Below the pieces are notes generated by a model, which saw nothing but the letters and a program-made list of their open reading frames with translations, was not told the DNA's origin and ran no database searches. 64,000 nucleotides of DNA. Origin: Pseudomonadota bacterium (GTDB lineage Bacteria; Pseudomonadota; Alphaproteobacteria; Acetobacterales; Acetobacteraceae). The translations under genes and the position numbers were made by a program. The stretch is taken from positions 1 through 64,000 of the forward strand of contig JAKADX010000011.1 of assembly GCA_021818505.1 (NCBI GenBank). The letters run 5' to 3'. The number at the start of each line of letters is the position of its first letter. Positions within the stretch are counted from its first letter, which is position 1. Shown piece after piece: positions 45,458-53,579 of this stretch.

Positions 45458-45810
45458 GCGCGCGAGCGCAGTGCCGAGATACCGAGCAGGGCCCAGCCGA
45501 CCATCAGCAGCGTGCCGCCGACCGGCGCGAGCGGGCCGAGATGGGCACCTTGCAGCGCGAGCGCATAGACCGCGCCGCAGAAGGCGACCGTGCCGAGCGC
45601 GAACGCCGCCGCAGCCAGGTGCGCCGCCAACCCGCCGCGCCGCGCCCACAATCCGGTGCCGATCAGCGCAAGCGCGTGCCAGCCCTGCATCTGCACCGCA
45701 CGTCCGGCGATCACCGCCGCCGGGTCGGCGAGCAGGTGCGCCGTCGTCGCCGCCATCCCGACCGCCAGCAGGCCCAGCAGTGACCCCAAGCCGATCCACA
45801 CCCGTTCCAT
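45454..45810 (-). CDS. DUF423 family small membrane protein
   Basis: A 118-residue membrane protein with three or four hydrophobic helices (IGLGSLLGLLAVGMAATTAHL; WHALALIGTGLW; FALGTVAFCGAVYALAL; GGTLLMVGWALLGISAL) in the DUF423/YgdD order. Function is unknown. ATG 45810 has GAGGGTGA upstream. It is coupled to the methyltransferase by a 4-base overlap and divergent from pip, 65 bases away. Confidence 0.8.
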   Translation of the reverse strand: MERVWIGLGSLLGLLAVGMAATTAHLLADPAAVIAGRAVQMQGWHALALIGTGLWARRGGLAAHLAAAAFALGTVAFCGAVYALALQGAHLGPLAPVGGTLLMVGWALLGISALRSRA

Positions 45811-45875
45811 CGAATCACCCTCGCGAGAGCGCGGCTGTTCCACCACGCGCGGCTCCCGGTATAAAGTTCCGGACC

Positions 45876-46838
45876 ATGCCCCGCGGCGATTTGTTTCCCG
45901 AGATCGGCCCTTTCGAGACCGGCTATCTGCCGCTGACCGAAGGCCATGTGATGTACTGGGAGCAGGTCGGCAATCCACGCGGGATGCCGGCGCTGTTCCT
46001 GCATGGCGGGCCAGGCGCCGGGGCCGGGGCGGTGCACCGGCGCTTCTTTGACCCGACCTTCTGGCGCGTCATCATCTTCGACCAGCGCGGCGCCGGCCGC
46101 TCCCGGCCCCTCGGCAGCCTGGAGGCCAACACCACCGACCATCTGGTGCATGACATCGAGACATTGCGCCAGCATCTTGGCATCGATCGGTGGCTGCTCT
46201 TCGGCGGGTCCTGGGGTTCGACGTTGGCGCTCGCCTACGCCCAGGCCTATCCGCTGCGCGTGACCGGCTGCGTGCTGCGCGGCGTGTTCCTCGGCCGACG
46301 CGAGGAGGTGGACTGGTTCTTGCACGGTCTCGGCACGCTGTTTCCCGACGCGCACGCGGCGTTCACCAATTTCCTGCCGGAGAACGAGCGCGGTGACGTG
46401 CTTGGCGCCTATCTGCGACGGCTGACCGATCCCGACCCGTCGGTCCACATGCCGGCCGCGCGCGCCTGGTCAATCTATGAGGGATCGTGCAGCACGCTGC
46501 TGCCCAGTCCCGACACCGTCACCAGCTTCGCCCAGGACCGCACCGCGCTCGGGCTGGCCCGGATCGAGGCGCATTATTTCGCCCACGACCTGTTCCTACC
46601 GCCTGAGACCACCGAGGGTGGACTGCTCGGCGGGATGCACAAGATCGCCCATGTGCCGGCCGAGATCGTGCAGGGCCGTTATGACGTGATCTGTCCGGCC
46701 CGCACAGCCTTCGACCTCGCCGCGGTGTGGCCGACAGCGCGGTTGACGCTGGTGCCCGACGCGGGGCACTCGGCGCTGGAGCCGGGCATCCGCCGCGCCC
46801 TGGTAGCCGCGCTGGAACGCTTCCGCGTCGGCCGCTGA
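45876..46838 (+). CDS. pip: Prolyl aminopeptidase
   Basis: Removes N-terminal proline from peptides; a cytosolic alpha/beta hydrolase (S33) of 320 residues. It has FLHGGPGAGAG (oxyanion region), DQRGAGRSRP, the nucleophile elbow GGSWGSTLALAY with Ser112, GRYDVICP with the catalytic Asp and PDAGHSALE with the catalytic His. TATAAA at 45860-45865 lies just ahead of the ATG, which would give a nearly leaderless mRNA, but its -35 is poor. Confidence 0.92.
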   Translation: MPRGDLFPEIGPFETGYLPLTEGHVMYWEQVGNPRGMPALFLHGGPGAGAGAVHRRFFDPTFWRVIIFDQRGAGRSRPLGSLEANTTDHLVHDIETLRQHLGIDRWLLFGGSWGSTLALAYAQAYPLRVTGCVLRGVFLGRREEVDWFLHGLGTLFPDAHAAFTNFLPENERGDVLGAYLRRLTDPDPSVHMPAARAWSIYEGSCSTLLPSPDTVTSFAQDRTALGLARIEAHYFAHDLFLPPETTEGGLLGGMHKIAHVPAEIVQGRYDVICPARTAFDLAAVWPTARLTLVPDAGHSALEPGIRRALVAALERFRVGR

Positions 46839-46877
46839 AGGGCGCCGCGCAGGGAGCGCGTGCAGGGAGGAGATAGG

Positions 46878-47774
46878 ATGGACGTAGCCGTGATCGGCCT
46901 CGGCTCAATGGGGATGGGGGCCGCGCTCAACCTGCTGCGCAAGGGCCATGCGACGAGCGGCTGCGACCTCAGCGCCCCGGCGCGCGAGGCGTTCGCCCGC
47001 GCCGGCGGCCGCGCGGTGGAGCGCCCTGCCGAGCTGCCCGACGGTCTCGGCGCCGTCATCGTGCTGGTGGTCAACGCCGCGCAAGCCGAGGATGTGCTGT
47101 TCGGCCCGCAGGGCTGCCTTCCCCGGCTCGCGCCTGGCGCGGTGGTGCTGTGCTGCACGACCATGGCGCCGGAAGCCGCGCGCGGCCTCGGCGCCCGGCT
47201 CGCCGAACGCGGCATATCCATGCTGGACGCCCCGGTCTCGGGTGGTGCGGCGGGGGCGCGGGAGGGGCGGATGACGGTAATGGCGTCCGGCCCTGACGAG
47301 TCCTTCGCCCGCGCCCAGCCAGTGCTGGACGCGATCGCGGGCAAGGTCTGGCGGCTCGGCGCGGCGCATGGTGCCGGCAGCACGGTCAAGATGGTCAACC
47401 AGTTGCTCGCCGGCGTGCATATCGCGGCGGCGGCAGAGGCGATGGCGCTCGGGATCCGCGCCGGCGCCGATCCGCAGACGCTGTTCGACGTGATCACGAC
47501 CTCGGCCGGCAATTCCTGGATGTTCCAGAACCGCATGCCGCACGTGCTGGCCGGCGACGACACGCCGCTGTCCTCGGTCAACATCTTCGTCAAGGACCTC
47601 GGCATCGTGCTCGATCAGGCGCGCGGCCTTACCTTCCCGCTGCCGCTCGCGGCGACGGCGCATCAGTTGTTCCTCGCCGCGGCTGCCGCCGGGCTTGGCG
47701 GGCGCGACGATGCCTTCGTCATCCGCTTCTGGGAAATGCTCGCCGGTATCAGGCTGCCGCAGGGCAAGCCGTGA
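46878..47774 (+). CDS. L-threonate/3-hydroxyisobutyrate-type NAD(P)-dependent dehydrogenase
   Basis: A beta-hydroxyacid dehydrogenase of 298 residues. N-terminal Rossmann motif GLGSMG (7-12), substrate loop DAPVSGGAAGAREGRMTVM, catalytic Lys171 in GSTVKMVNQLL and the C-terminal SAGNSWMFQNRMPHVL, VNIFVKDLGIVLDQA. The NSWMF-FVKDLGIV block is typical of the LtnD (L-threonate dehydrogenase) subgroup. ATG 46878 follows GGAGGAG. It overlaps the SMP-30 gene by 4 bases (GTGA). Confidence 0.83.
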   Translation: MDVAVIGLGSMGMGAALNLLRKGHATSGCDLSAPAREAFARAGGRAVERPAELPDGLGAVIVLVVNAAQAEDVLFGPQGCLPRLAPGAVVLCCTTMAPEAARGLGARLAERGISMLDAPVSGGAAGAREGRMTVMASGPDESFARAQPVLDAIAGKVWRLGAAHGAGSTVKMVNQLLAGVHIAAAAEAMALGIRAGADPQTLFDVITTSAGNSWMFQNRMPHVLAGDDTPLSSVNIFVKDLGIVLDQARGLTFPLPLAATAHQLFLAAAAAGLGGRDDAFVIRFWEMLAGIRLPQGKP

Positions 47775-48646
47775 GCGGACCCGATGCCGAACTGGTCCTG
47801 GATGCGCGGTGCGGCATCGGCGAAAGCTGCACCTGGGACGGCGCGCAGGGTTTGGTGCTGTTCACCGACATTCCCGCCAAGGTGATCCATGCCTGGGCGC
47901 CCGCGACCGGCACGCGGCATTGCTGGGAGATGCCGGACATCGTGCCGAGCTTCGGCCTCTGCCGCTCCGGGCGGCTGGTGGTGGCGCTGCGCGATCGCAT
48001 CGTGCTGTTCGACCGGGCGGCGGCCAGGATCGCGCCGCTCACCGGCCCGCTCGATCAGCCGGCGCGCGTGCGGCTGAACGACGGCAAGGTCGGGCCGGAC
48101 GGCTGCTTCTGGGTCGGTGGCATGGACGAGGGCGCCGACAAACAGCCGCTCGCCGCGCTGTGGCGCGTCACCCCGGACGGCCGCGTCGAGCGCAAGGCCG
48201 AAGGCTACATCAACAGCAACGGCCTCGCCTGGTCGCCGGACGGGTCGATGATGTTCCACGCCGACACCCGCCCCGGCTATGTCGAGGCGTTCGACTTCGA
48301 CGCTGCCACCGGCGGGCTGTCCAACCGCCGGCGGCTGGCGACACTGACCAACGAGGAGGGGCGCCCCGACGGCGGCGCCACCGATGCCGAGGGCTGCTAC
48401 TGGTCGGCCGGCAATTCCGCCGCCTGCCTGAACCGGTTCGCGCCCGACGGCCGGCTGCTGGCGAAGATCCCGCTGCCCGTGCCGCGCCCGACGATGCCGT
48501 GCTTCGTCGGGACAACGCTGTACGTGACCAGCTTGCGCGCCGGGGTCGATCCGGCGACGCTGGCGCGCCATCCGGCGATGGGCGGACTGTTCCGGCTTGA
48601 CGCCGGGGTGGCCGGCGCGCCGGTCGCGCTGTTCGCCGACACCTGA
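47771..48646 (+). CDS. SMP-30/gluconolactonase/LRE family lactonase
   Basis: Hydrolyses sugar-acid lactones using a single metal. At 291 residues it is a six-bladed propeller with metal-ligand segments GIGESCTWD (Glu), NDGKVGPDGCFWVGGMDEG (NDGKVGPDGCFW) and NSNGLAWSPDGSMMFHADT (NGLAWSPDGS). Together with the uronate dehydrogenase downstream it fits lactone ring opening after uronate oxidation. It starts at GTG 47771, coupled to the dehydrogenase before it. Confidence 0.87.
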   Translation: MSGPDAELVLDARCGIGESCTWDGAQGLVLFTDIPAKVIHAWAPATGTRHCWEMPDIVPSFGLCRSGRLVVALRDRIVLFDRAAARIAPLTGPLDQPARVRLNDGKVGPDGCFWVGGMDEGADKQPLAALWRVTPDGRVERKAEGYINSNGLAWSPDGSMMFHADTRPGYVEAFDFDAATGGLSNRRRLATLTNEEGRPDGGATDAEGCYWSAGNSAACLNRFAPDGRLLAKIPLPVPRPTMPCFVGTTLYVTSLRAGVDPATLARHPAMGGLFRLDAGVAGAPVALFADT

Positions 48647-48657
48647 AGGAGCGTGCG

Positions 48658-49488
48658 ATGGCCGAGAGTCCGCAAAAGCCCGTCCTGTTGACCGGCGCTT
48701 CCGGCGCGCTCGGGCGGCAGATCGCGCGGTATCTCGCCGGCCTCGGCTGGACGCTTCGGCTGACCGACATCGCGCCGTTCCCCGACAGGCTGCCGCCCGG
48801 CGCCACCTTCACCCGCGCCGATCTCAACGACGGGGTGGCCATCCTGCGGCTGGCCGAGGGCTGCGGCATGATCCTGCATTTCGGCGGCGTCTCGGTGGAG
48901 AAGCCGTTCGAGGAGGTACTCGGCCCGAACATCCGCGGCCTCTACCACATCTATGAGGCGGCGCGGCGGGAGGGTGCGCGGGTGCTGTTTGCCTCCTCCA
49001 ACCATGCCATCGGCTTTCATGAGCGCAGTGTGCCGCTCGACGACGACTGCCAGTTCATGCCCGACGGCTATTACGGACTGTCGAAGGTGTACGGGGAGGG
49101 AATGGGCAGGCTGTATTGGTACAAGCATGGCGTGGAGAGCGTGCTGGTACGCATCGGCTCGTGCTTCCCCGAGCCGACCGAGGAGCGGATGCTGTCCACC
49201 TGGCTGTCCTATGGCGATCTGTGCCGGCTGTGCGAGCGGGCGACGCTGGCGCCGCGCACCGGCTGCTGCGTGATCTGGGGCGCGTCCAACAACAGCCGCA
49301 GCTTCTGGCGCCGCGACGCGCGTGACCTGATCGGCTGGCAGCCGCAGGACAGCGCGGACGCCTACGCGGTTGTCGTGCGGGGTAAGACCAGCGGCGATCC
49401 GGTCGTGGAACGCTATCAGGGCGGTGCCTACACGCGCATGGACTACACCCGCACCGCCGCGCCGCCAGGGAACTTGTTCGATCGTTAA
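48658..49488 (+). CDS. udh: Uronate dehydrogenase (NAD-dependent SDR)
   Basis: Oxidises glucuronate or galacturonate to the aldarolactone. At 276 residues it is an extended SDR: TGASGALGR, GGVSVEKPFEEVLGPNIRGL (GGVSVEKPFEEVLGPNIRG), FASSNHAIG, YxxxK as Y139/K143 (GYYGLSKVYGE) and LVRIGSCFPEP with LSTWLSYGD. The HFGGVSVEKP and SNHAIGF segments match the Agrobacterium Udh pattern. It follows the lactonase by 11 bases. Confidence 0.9.
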   Translation: MAESPQKPVLLTGASGALGRQIARYLAGLGWTLRLTDIAPFPDRLPPGATFTRADLNDGVAILRLAEGCGMILHFGGVSVEKPFEEVLGPNIRGLYHIYEAARREGARVLFASSNHAIGFHERSVPLDDDCQFMPDGYYGLSKVYGEGMGRLYWYKHGVESVLVRIGSCFPEPTEERMLSTWLSYGDLCRLCERATLAPRTGCCVIWGASNNSRSFWRRDARDLIGWQPQDSADAYAVVVRGKTSGDPVVERYQGGAYTRMDYTRTAAPPGNLFDR

Positions 49489-49501
49489 CAGAGTTGCCCT
49501 G

Positions 49502-49520
49502 CCATGCGCGATACGCATGG
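49502..49520. promoter_or_regulatory. Perfect inverted repeat upstream of marR
   Basis: CCATGCG (49502-49508) and CGCATGG (49514-49520) around a 5-base loop, in the 76-base gap between udh and the MarR gene. It could be an operator, or a short udh terminator since TTT follows. Confidence 0.45.
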
Positions 49521-49539
49521 TTTGAGGACTCCGCCAGAA

Positions 49540-49555
49540 GATAACGCTGCTTATC
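49540..49555. promoter_or_regulatory. Inverted repeat just before marR (possible MarR operator)
   Basis: GATAA (49540-49544) and TTATC (49551-49555) around 6 bases, ending 9 bases before the GTG start. The AT-rich symmetry fits a MarR-type operator covering the ribosome binding region or promoter. Confidence 0.4.
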
Positions 49556-49564
49556 ATATGCAGT

Positions 49565-50038
49565 GTGACCCAGACCCCCGACTTGCTGTTCCTGTTGCAC
49601 GATGTGGCCCGGCTGCTCCGCCATGAGGCGGACCGACGCGCCGGCACGCGCGGGATGACCCGCGCACAGTGGGTGATCCTGTTCTGGCTCGATCGGCAGC
49701 CCGGCCTGTCGCAGAAGGAACTGTCCGAAATCCTCGAGGTCGAGCCGATCACGGTGGCGCGACTCATTGACCGGCTTGAGTCGCGCGGCATGGTGGAGCG
49801 ACGGCCGGACCCGAAGGACCGGCGCATCTGGCGGCTGCATCTGCTGCCGGCGGCGCTGCCGGTGCTGGCGGAGCTGCGCGTCGAGCGCGCCGACATGCAC
49901 CGCATGGCGACCGCGCATCTCGACCCCGGAACCGAGCAGGCGATGATCGAAGGACTGACGCGCATGAAGGCCACTCTCGTCGGCGAATGCCGCCATCGCG
50001 CGCCCGAGCGCGAGCCGGCGGCGAAGGCGGTGGCCTGA
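49565..50038 (+). CDS. MarR family transcriptional regulator
   Basis: A winged-helix regulator of 157 residues, likely the repressor of the efflux operon it heads. HTH region LSQKELSEILEVEPITVARLIDRLESRG (GLSQKELSEILEVEPITVAR) and wing RPDPKDRRIWRL are standard MarR. The GTG at 49565 is preferred; the stop overlaps the HlyD start as TGATG. The likely ligand is a phenolic or drug-like effluxed compound, as in other MarR-EmrAB sets. Confidence 0.88.
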   Translation: MTQTPDLLFLLHDVARLLRHEADRRAGTRGMTRAQWVILFWLDRQPGLSQKELSEILEVEPITVARLIDRLESRGMVERRPDPKDRRIWRLHLLPAALPVLAELRVERADMHRMATAHLDPGTEQAMIEGLTRMKATLVGECRHRAPEREPAAKAVA

Positions 50039-51123
50039 TGGCATCGGCGACCACGGCCCCCGGCGTGCTCGGCGTTGGCGTGCGCCGGCGCGCGGCGACG
50101 CGCGTGCTGCGTCCGCTGCTGATGTTGGGCGGCATCGCCGCCGTCGCGATCGGCGCGACCTGGTTCTGGCTGCAAGGCGGACGCTATGTGTCGATCGACG
50201 ACGCCTATGTGCGCGCGGCCAAACTCGCTGTGTCCGACGACATCTCCGGTATCGTTGGCGAGGTGCTTGTACATGAGGGCCAGCACGTCAGGCGTGGCGA
50301 TCCGTTGCTGCGGCTGCGCGACCGGCAGGTGCGCATCGCGCTGGCCGGCGCGAAGGCCAATCTGGCTCAGACGGCGCTGACGCTGGAGTCGATGAAGCGC
50401 GACTACCGCCGCATGTTGAGCGATGTCGCGGCAAAGCAGGCGCAGGTCGAATCGGATCAGGCAAATCTCGATCGCTTCGAGCATCTGGTAAAAAGCGGCG
50501 GTGTCACGCGCGTTGAATATGACGATGCGCGCTTCAAGCTGATCTCCGACAAGGCGGCGGTGGAGAGCCTGAAGGACCAGGCCTCGGTGCAGCTTGCCCG
50601 CATCGGCGGCAATCCCGATGCCGAGGTGACGACGATGCCGCAATACCTGCAGGCGCAGGCGCAGGTGGATGAGTTCCAGCGCCAGATCGACCACACCACT
50701 ATCTATGCACCGTTCGGTGGCATCGTCACCAATGTTGAATCCGCGCAGCCCGGCATGTATCTCGCGGCGTCGCAGCCGGCGTTCGGTCTCGTCTCCGTCA
50801 GCGATCTGTGGATCGAGGCCAACCCGAAGGAGACCGAGCTGACCTGGGTGAAGCTCGGCGATCCGGTGGAGATCACCGTCGATACCTATCCCGGCCATGT
50901 CTGGCACGGCACGGTGGAGAGCATCGCGCCGGCAGCCGCCTCGGAATTCTCCCTGCTGCCGGCTCAGAATTCCTCCGGCAACTGGGTCAAGGTGGTGCAG
51001 CGTCTGCCGGTGCGCATCCATGTCGATCGCAAGCCCGGCGATCCCGCGCTGCGCGCCGGCATGAGCGTGGAAGCCGAGATCGACACCGGGCATACGCGCC
51101 ACCTCGCCGACCTGCTGCCGTGA
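50038..51123 (+). CDS. HlyD/EmrA family membrane fusion protein
   Basis: The periplasmic adaptor of a tripartite efflux pump, 361 residues. It has an N-terminal membrane anchor (LLMLGGIAAVAIGATWFWL), the lipoyl-like start SIDDAYVRAAKLAVSDDISG, a coiled-coil hairpin (about 95-175, KANLAQTALTLESMKRDYRR) and the barrel segment APFGGIVTNVESAQPGMYLA. Both neighbours overlap by a few bases, so the three genes are a unit. Confidence 0.9.
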   Translation: MASATTAPGVLGVGVRRRAATRVLRPLLMLGGIAAVAIGATWFWLQGGRYVSIDDAYVRAAKLAVSDDISGIVGEVLVHEGQHVRRGDPLLRLRDRQVRIALAGAKANLAQTALTLESMKRDYRRMLSDVAAKQAQVESDQANLDRFEHLVKSGGVTRVEYDDARFKLISDKAAVESLKDQASVQLARIGGNPDAEVTTMPQYLQAQAQVDEFQRQIDHTTIYAPFGGIVTNVESAQPGMYLAASQPAFGLVSVSDLWIEANPKETELTWVKLGDPVEITVDTYPGHVWHGTVESIAPAAASEFSLLPAQNSSGNWVKVVQRLPVRIHVDRKPGDPALRAGMSVEAEIDTGHTRHLADLLP

Positions 51124-52673
51124 CGCTGGCCGGCGCCGAGGCCGACCGCGCGGTGCCGCACCGGGCGATCATCACGGTCTGCGCGATGATCGCCACGCTG
51201 ATGCAGGCGCTGGACTCGACCATCGCGAACGTGGCGTTGCCGTACATGCAGGGCAGCCTGTCGGCGACCTCCGACCAGATCACCTGGGTGCTCACCTCCT
51301 ACGTGGTGGCGGCGGCGATCATGACTGCGCCAGTCGGCTGGATGGCGGCGCGCTTCGGCCGCAAGAATCTGTTCGTGCTCTGCCTCGTCGGCTTCACCGT
51401 CGCATCGATGCTTTGCGGGGTGGCGCAGTCGCTGCCGCAGATGGTGGCGTTCCGGCTGATCCAGGGCGTGTTCGGCGCGGCGCTGGTGCCGCTGTCGCAG
51501 GCGCTGATGCTCGACATCTATCCGCCGGCGCAGCGTGGCACCGCGATGGCAGTGTGGGGCATGGGCGTGATGGTCGGCCCGATTCTCGGCCCGACGCTCG
51601 GCGGCTATCTCACCGACGTCTACAACTGGCGCTACGTGTTCTACGTCAACCTGCCCTTCGGCATCCTTGGCGTCGCGGGGCTGGTGCTGTTCATGCCGAA
51701 GGCCGCGACGAACCCGAGCCTGCGCTTCGACTGGACCGGCTTCGGCGTGCTGGCGCTCGGGCTGGGCGCGTTGCAGATGATGCTGGACCGCGGTCAGGAC
51801 CAGGACTGGTTCTCCTCGCGCGAGATCATCGCCGAGGCGGTGCTGGCGGGGCTGGGCATCTATCTGTTCGTGGTGCATCTTCTCACCGCCGAGCGCCCGT
51901 TCATCGCACCGCGCATCTTCCGCGACGTCAATTTCAGCGCCGGGCTGATGATGATGTTCAGCGTCGGCGTGGTGCTGCTGGCCACCTCGGCGCTGCTGGC
52001 GCCGTGGCTGCAGACGCTCGGCAACTATCCGGTGGCGACGGCTGGATTGGTGATGGCGCCGCGCGGCATCGGCACCATGGCGTGCATGCTGATCGCCGGC
52101 AAATTGTCGTCGCGGTTCGATCCGCGCAAGCTGATGGCGTTCGGGCTGCTGTTGCTGGTCTGGTCGCTGTATGAGTCGACGAAATGGACGCCGGACATCG
52201 ACCGCTGGCCAATGATCGCGACCCTGGTGGTGCAGGGTGCGGCACTCGGGTTCGTGTTCATCCCGCTGAACGTTGTGGCCTTCGCGACCTTGCCTCCGGC
52301 GCTGCGCACCGAGGCGACCGCGCTGCTGGCGCTGTTCCGCAATGTCGGCAGCGCCATCGGCATCTCGATCACCTTTGCCCTGCTGGCGCGGAACGTGCAG
52401 GTCGTGCACAGCGAACTTGGCGCCTATGTCAATCCGTTCAATCGTGCGCTGCAGGCCGGGGGTGCGGTGACGCAGATCCTCGACCCGGCACAGAGTCGCG
52501 GAGCGCAGGTGCTGGACGCGATCATCAACAACCAGGCGCAGATCATCGCCTATATCGACGACTACAAATTCATGATGCTGACAACGCTGCCGGCGCTGCT
52601 GTTGTTGCTGATTATGCGCCGGCCCGGCGCTGCGCCGAAGGCGGCGGCGGGGCACGCGGTGGTGATGGACTGA
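51120..52673 (+). CDS. DHA2 family MFS multidrug efflux transporter (EmrB-like)
   Basis: A 14-helix drug:proton antiporter, 517 residues. Motif signatures are MQALDSTIANVALPYMQGSL, GWMAARFGRKNLF (motif A), QGVFGAALVPLSQALMLD and MGVMVGPILGPTLGGYLTD (antiporter motif C). GTG 51120 overlaps the HlyD stop (GTGA). The pump exports unknown organic compounds under MarR control. Confidence 0.92.
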   Translation: MTLAGAEADRAVPHRAIITVCAMIATLMQALDSTIANVALPYMQGSLSATSDQITWVLTSYVVAAAIMTAPVGWMAARFGRKNLFVLCLVGFTVASMLCGVAQSLPQMVAFRLIQGVFGAALVPLSQALMLDIYPPAQRGTAMAVWGMGVMVGPILGPTLGGYLTDVYNWRYVFYVNLPFGILGVAGLVLFMPKAATNPSLRFDWTGFGVLALGLGALQMMLDRGQDQDWFSSREIIAEAVLAGLGIYLFVVHLLTAERPFIAPRIFRDVNFSAGLMMMFSVGVVLLATSALLAPWLQTLGNYPVATAGLVMAPRGIGTMACMLIAGKLSSRFDPRKLMAFGLLLLVWSLYESTKWTPDIDRWPMIATLVVQGAALGFVFIPLNVVAFATLPPALRTEATALLALFRNVGSAIGISITFALLARNVQVVHSELGAYVNPFNRALQAGGAVTQILDPAQSRGAQVLDAIINNQAQIIAYIDDYKFMMLTTLPALLLLLIMRRPGAAPKAAAGHAVVMD

Positions 52674-52711
52674 CCCGCGCGCCTTCTGCCGCCGCCTCCC
52701 GACCCATGGCT

Positions 52712-53578
52712 TCATCCGATCGCGGTCAGGGCTCCGTAGGTTTCCGGCCGCCGGTCGCGAAAGAACTGCCACGTGTTGCGGACTTCGCGGATCATGTCAA
52801 AGTTCATGTCGTGGACAAGCAGTTCGTCGGCATCGCGGCTGGCGATGGCCTCGATCTGCCCGCGCGGATTGACGAAGTAGCTCTGGCCGTAGAACGTGCC
52901 GATGTTCCACGGCGCCTCGGTGCCGACGCGGTTGATGGCACCGATATACACGCCATTGGCCGCCGCGGCCGCCGGCTGCTCCAGCTTCCACAGATGTTCC
53001 GACAGCCCCGCCACCGTCGCCGAGGGGTTGACGATGTACTCGGCGCCGTTCAGTGCGAGGGCACGCCAGCCTTCGGGGAAGTGGCGGTCGTAGCAGATGT
53101 ACACGCCGAGCTTGCAGTAACGGGTGGCAAACACCGGATAGTCAGAGGCGCCAGGCTTGAAGAAGAATTTCTCCCAGAAGCCCGCGACCTGAGGGATATG
53201 CGTCTTGCGGTATTTGCCCAGATAGGTGCCGTCCGCATCGATCACCGCGGCGGTGTTGTAGTAAACGCCGGTCATCGCTTCCTCGTAGATCGGCACGACG
53301 ATGACCATGCTGTATCGGCGCGCGAAATCCTGCATGCGCGTCACCGTCGGCCCGCCTGGGATCGGTTCGGCGGCAGCGTACCATTTCGCATCCTGGCTGG
53401 GACAGAAATACGGCTGGTTGAACACTTCCTGAAAGCAAAGGATCTGCACGCCCGCCTGCCCCGCCTTCTCGATCAGCGGCACGTGCGCCTCCAGCATTGC
53501 GCGGGCTATGTCCTGGGGCGACCGCTCGGTCGGCGCCTTCAGCGCCATCTGGATAAGCCCACCGCGCACCATCGTCAT
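52712..53578 (-). CDS. Nitrilase-superfamily amidohydrolase (beta-ureidopropionase/N-carbamoyl-type)
   Basis: A carbon-nitrogen hydrolase of 288 residues. The catalytic triad is Glu51 (CFQEVFNQPYF), Lys125 (KYRKTHIP) and Cys162 (ICYDRHFPEG). The blocks QEVFNQPYFCP and YDRHFPEGWRALAL match beta-ureidopropionases of the reductive pyrimidine pathway, so conversion of N-carbamoyl-beta-alanine to beta-alanine is the best guess. N-carbamoylputrescine or D-amino-acid hydrolases are alternatives. It begins 1 base past the ade stop, in the same direction. Confidence 0.85.
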   Translation of the reverse strand: MTMVRGGLIQMALKAPTERSPQDIARAMLEAHVPLIEKAGQAGVQILCFQEVFNQPYFCPSQDAKWYAAAEPIPGGPTVTRMQDFARRYSMVIVVPIYEEAMTGVYYNTAAVIDADGTYLGKYRKTHIPQVAGFWEKFFFKPGASDYPVFATRYCKLGVYICYDRHFPEGWRALALNGAEYIVNPSATVAGLSEHLWKLEQPAAAAANGVYIGAINRVGTEAPWNIGTFYGQSYFVNPRGQIEAIASRDADELLVHDMNFDMIREVRNTWQFFRDRRPETYGALTAIG

Positions 53579-53579
53579 G

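Noticed and set aside
48397-51102. Very long minus-strand frame opposite udh, marR and hlyD
   Set aside because: Shadow of three genes with clear domain motifs on the plus strand; composition is Arg/His/Pro rich without pattern.
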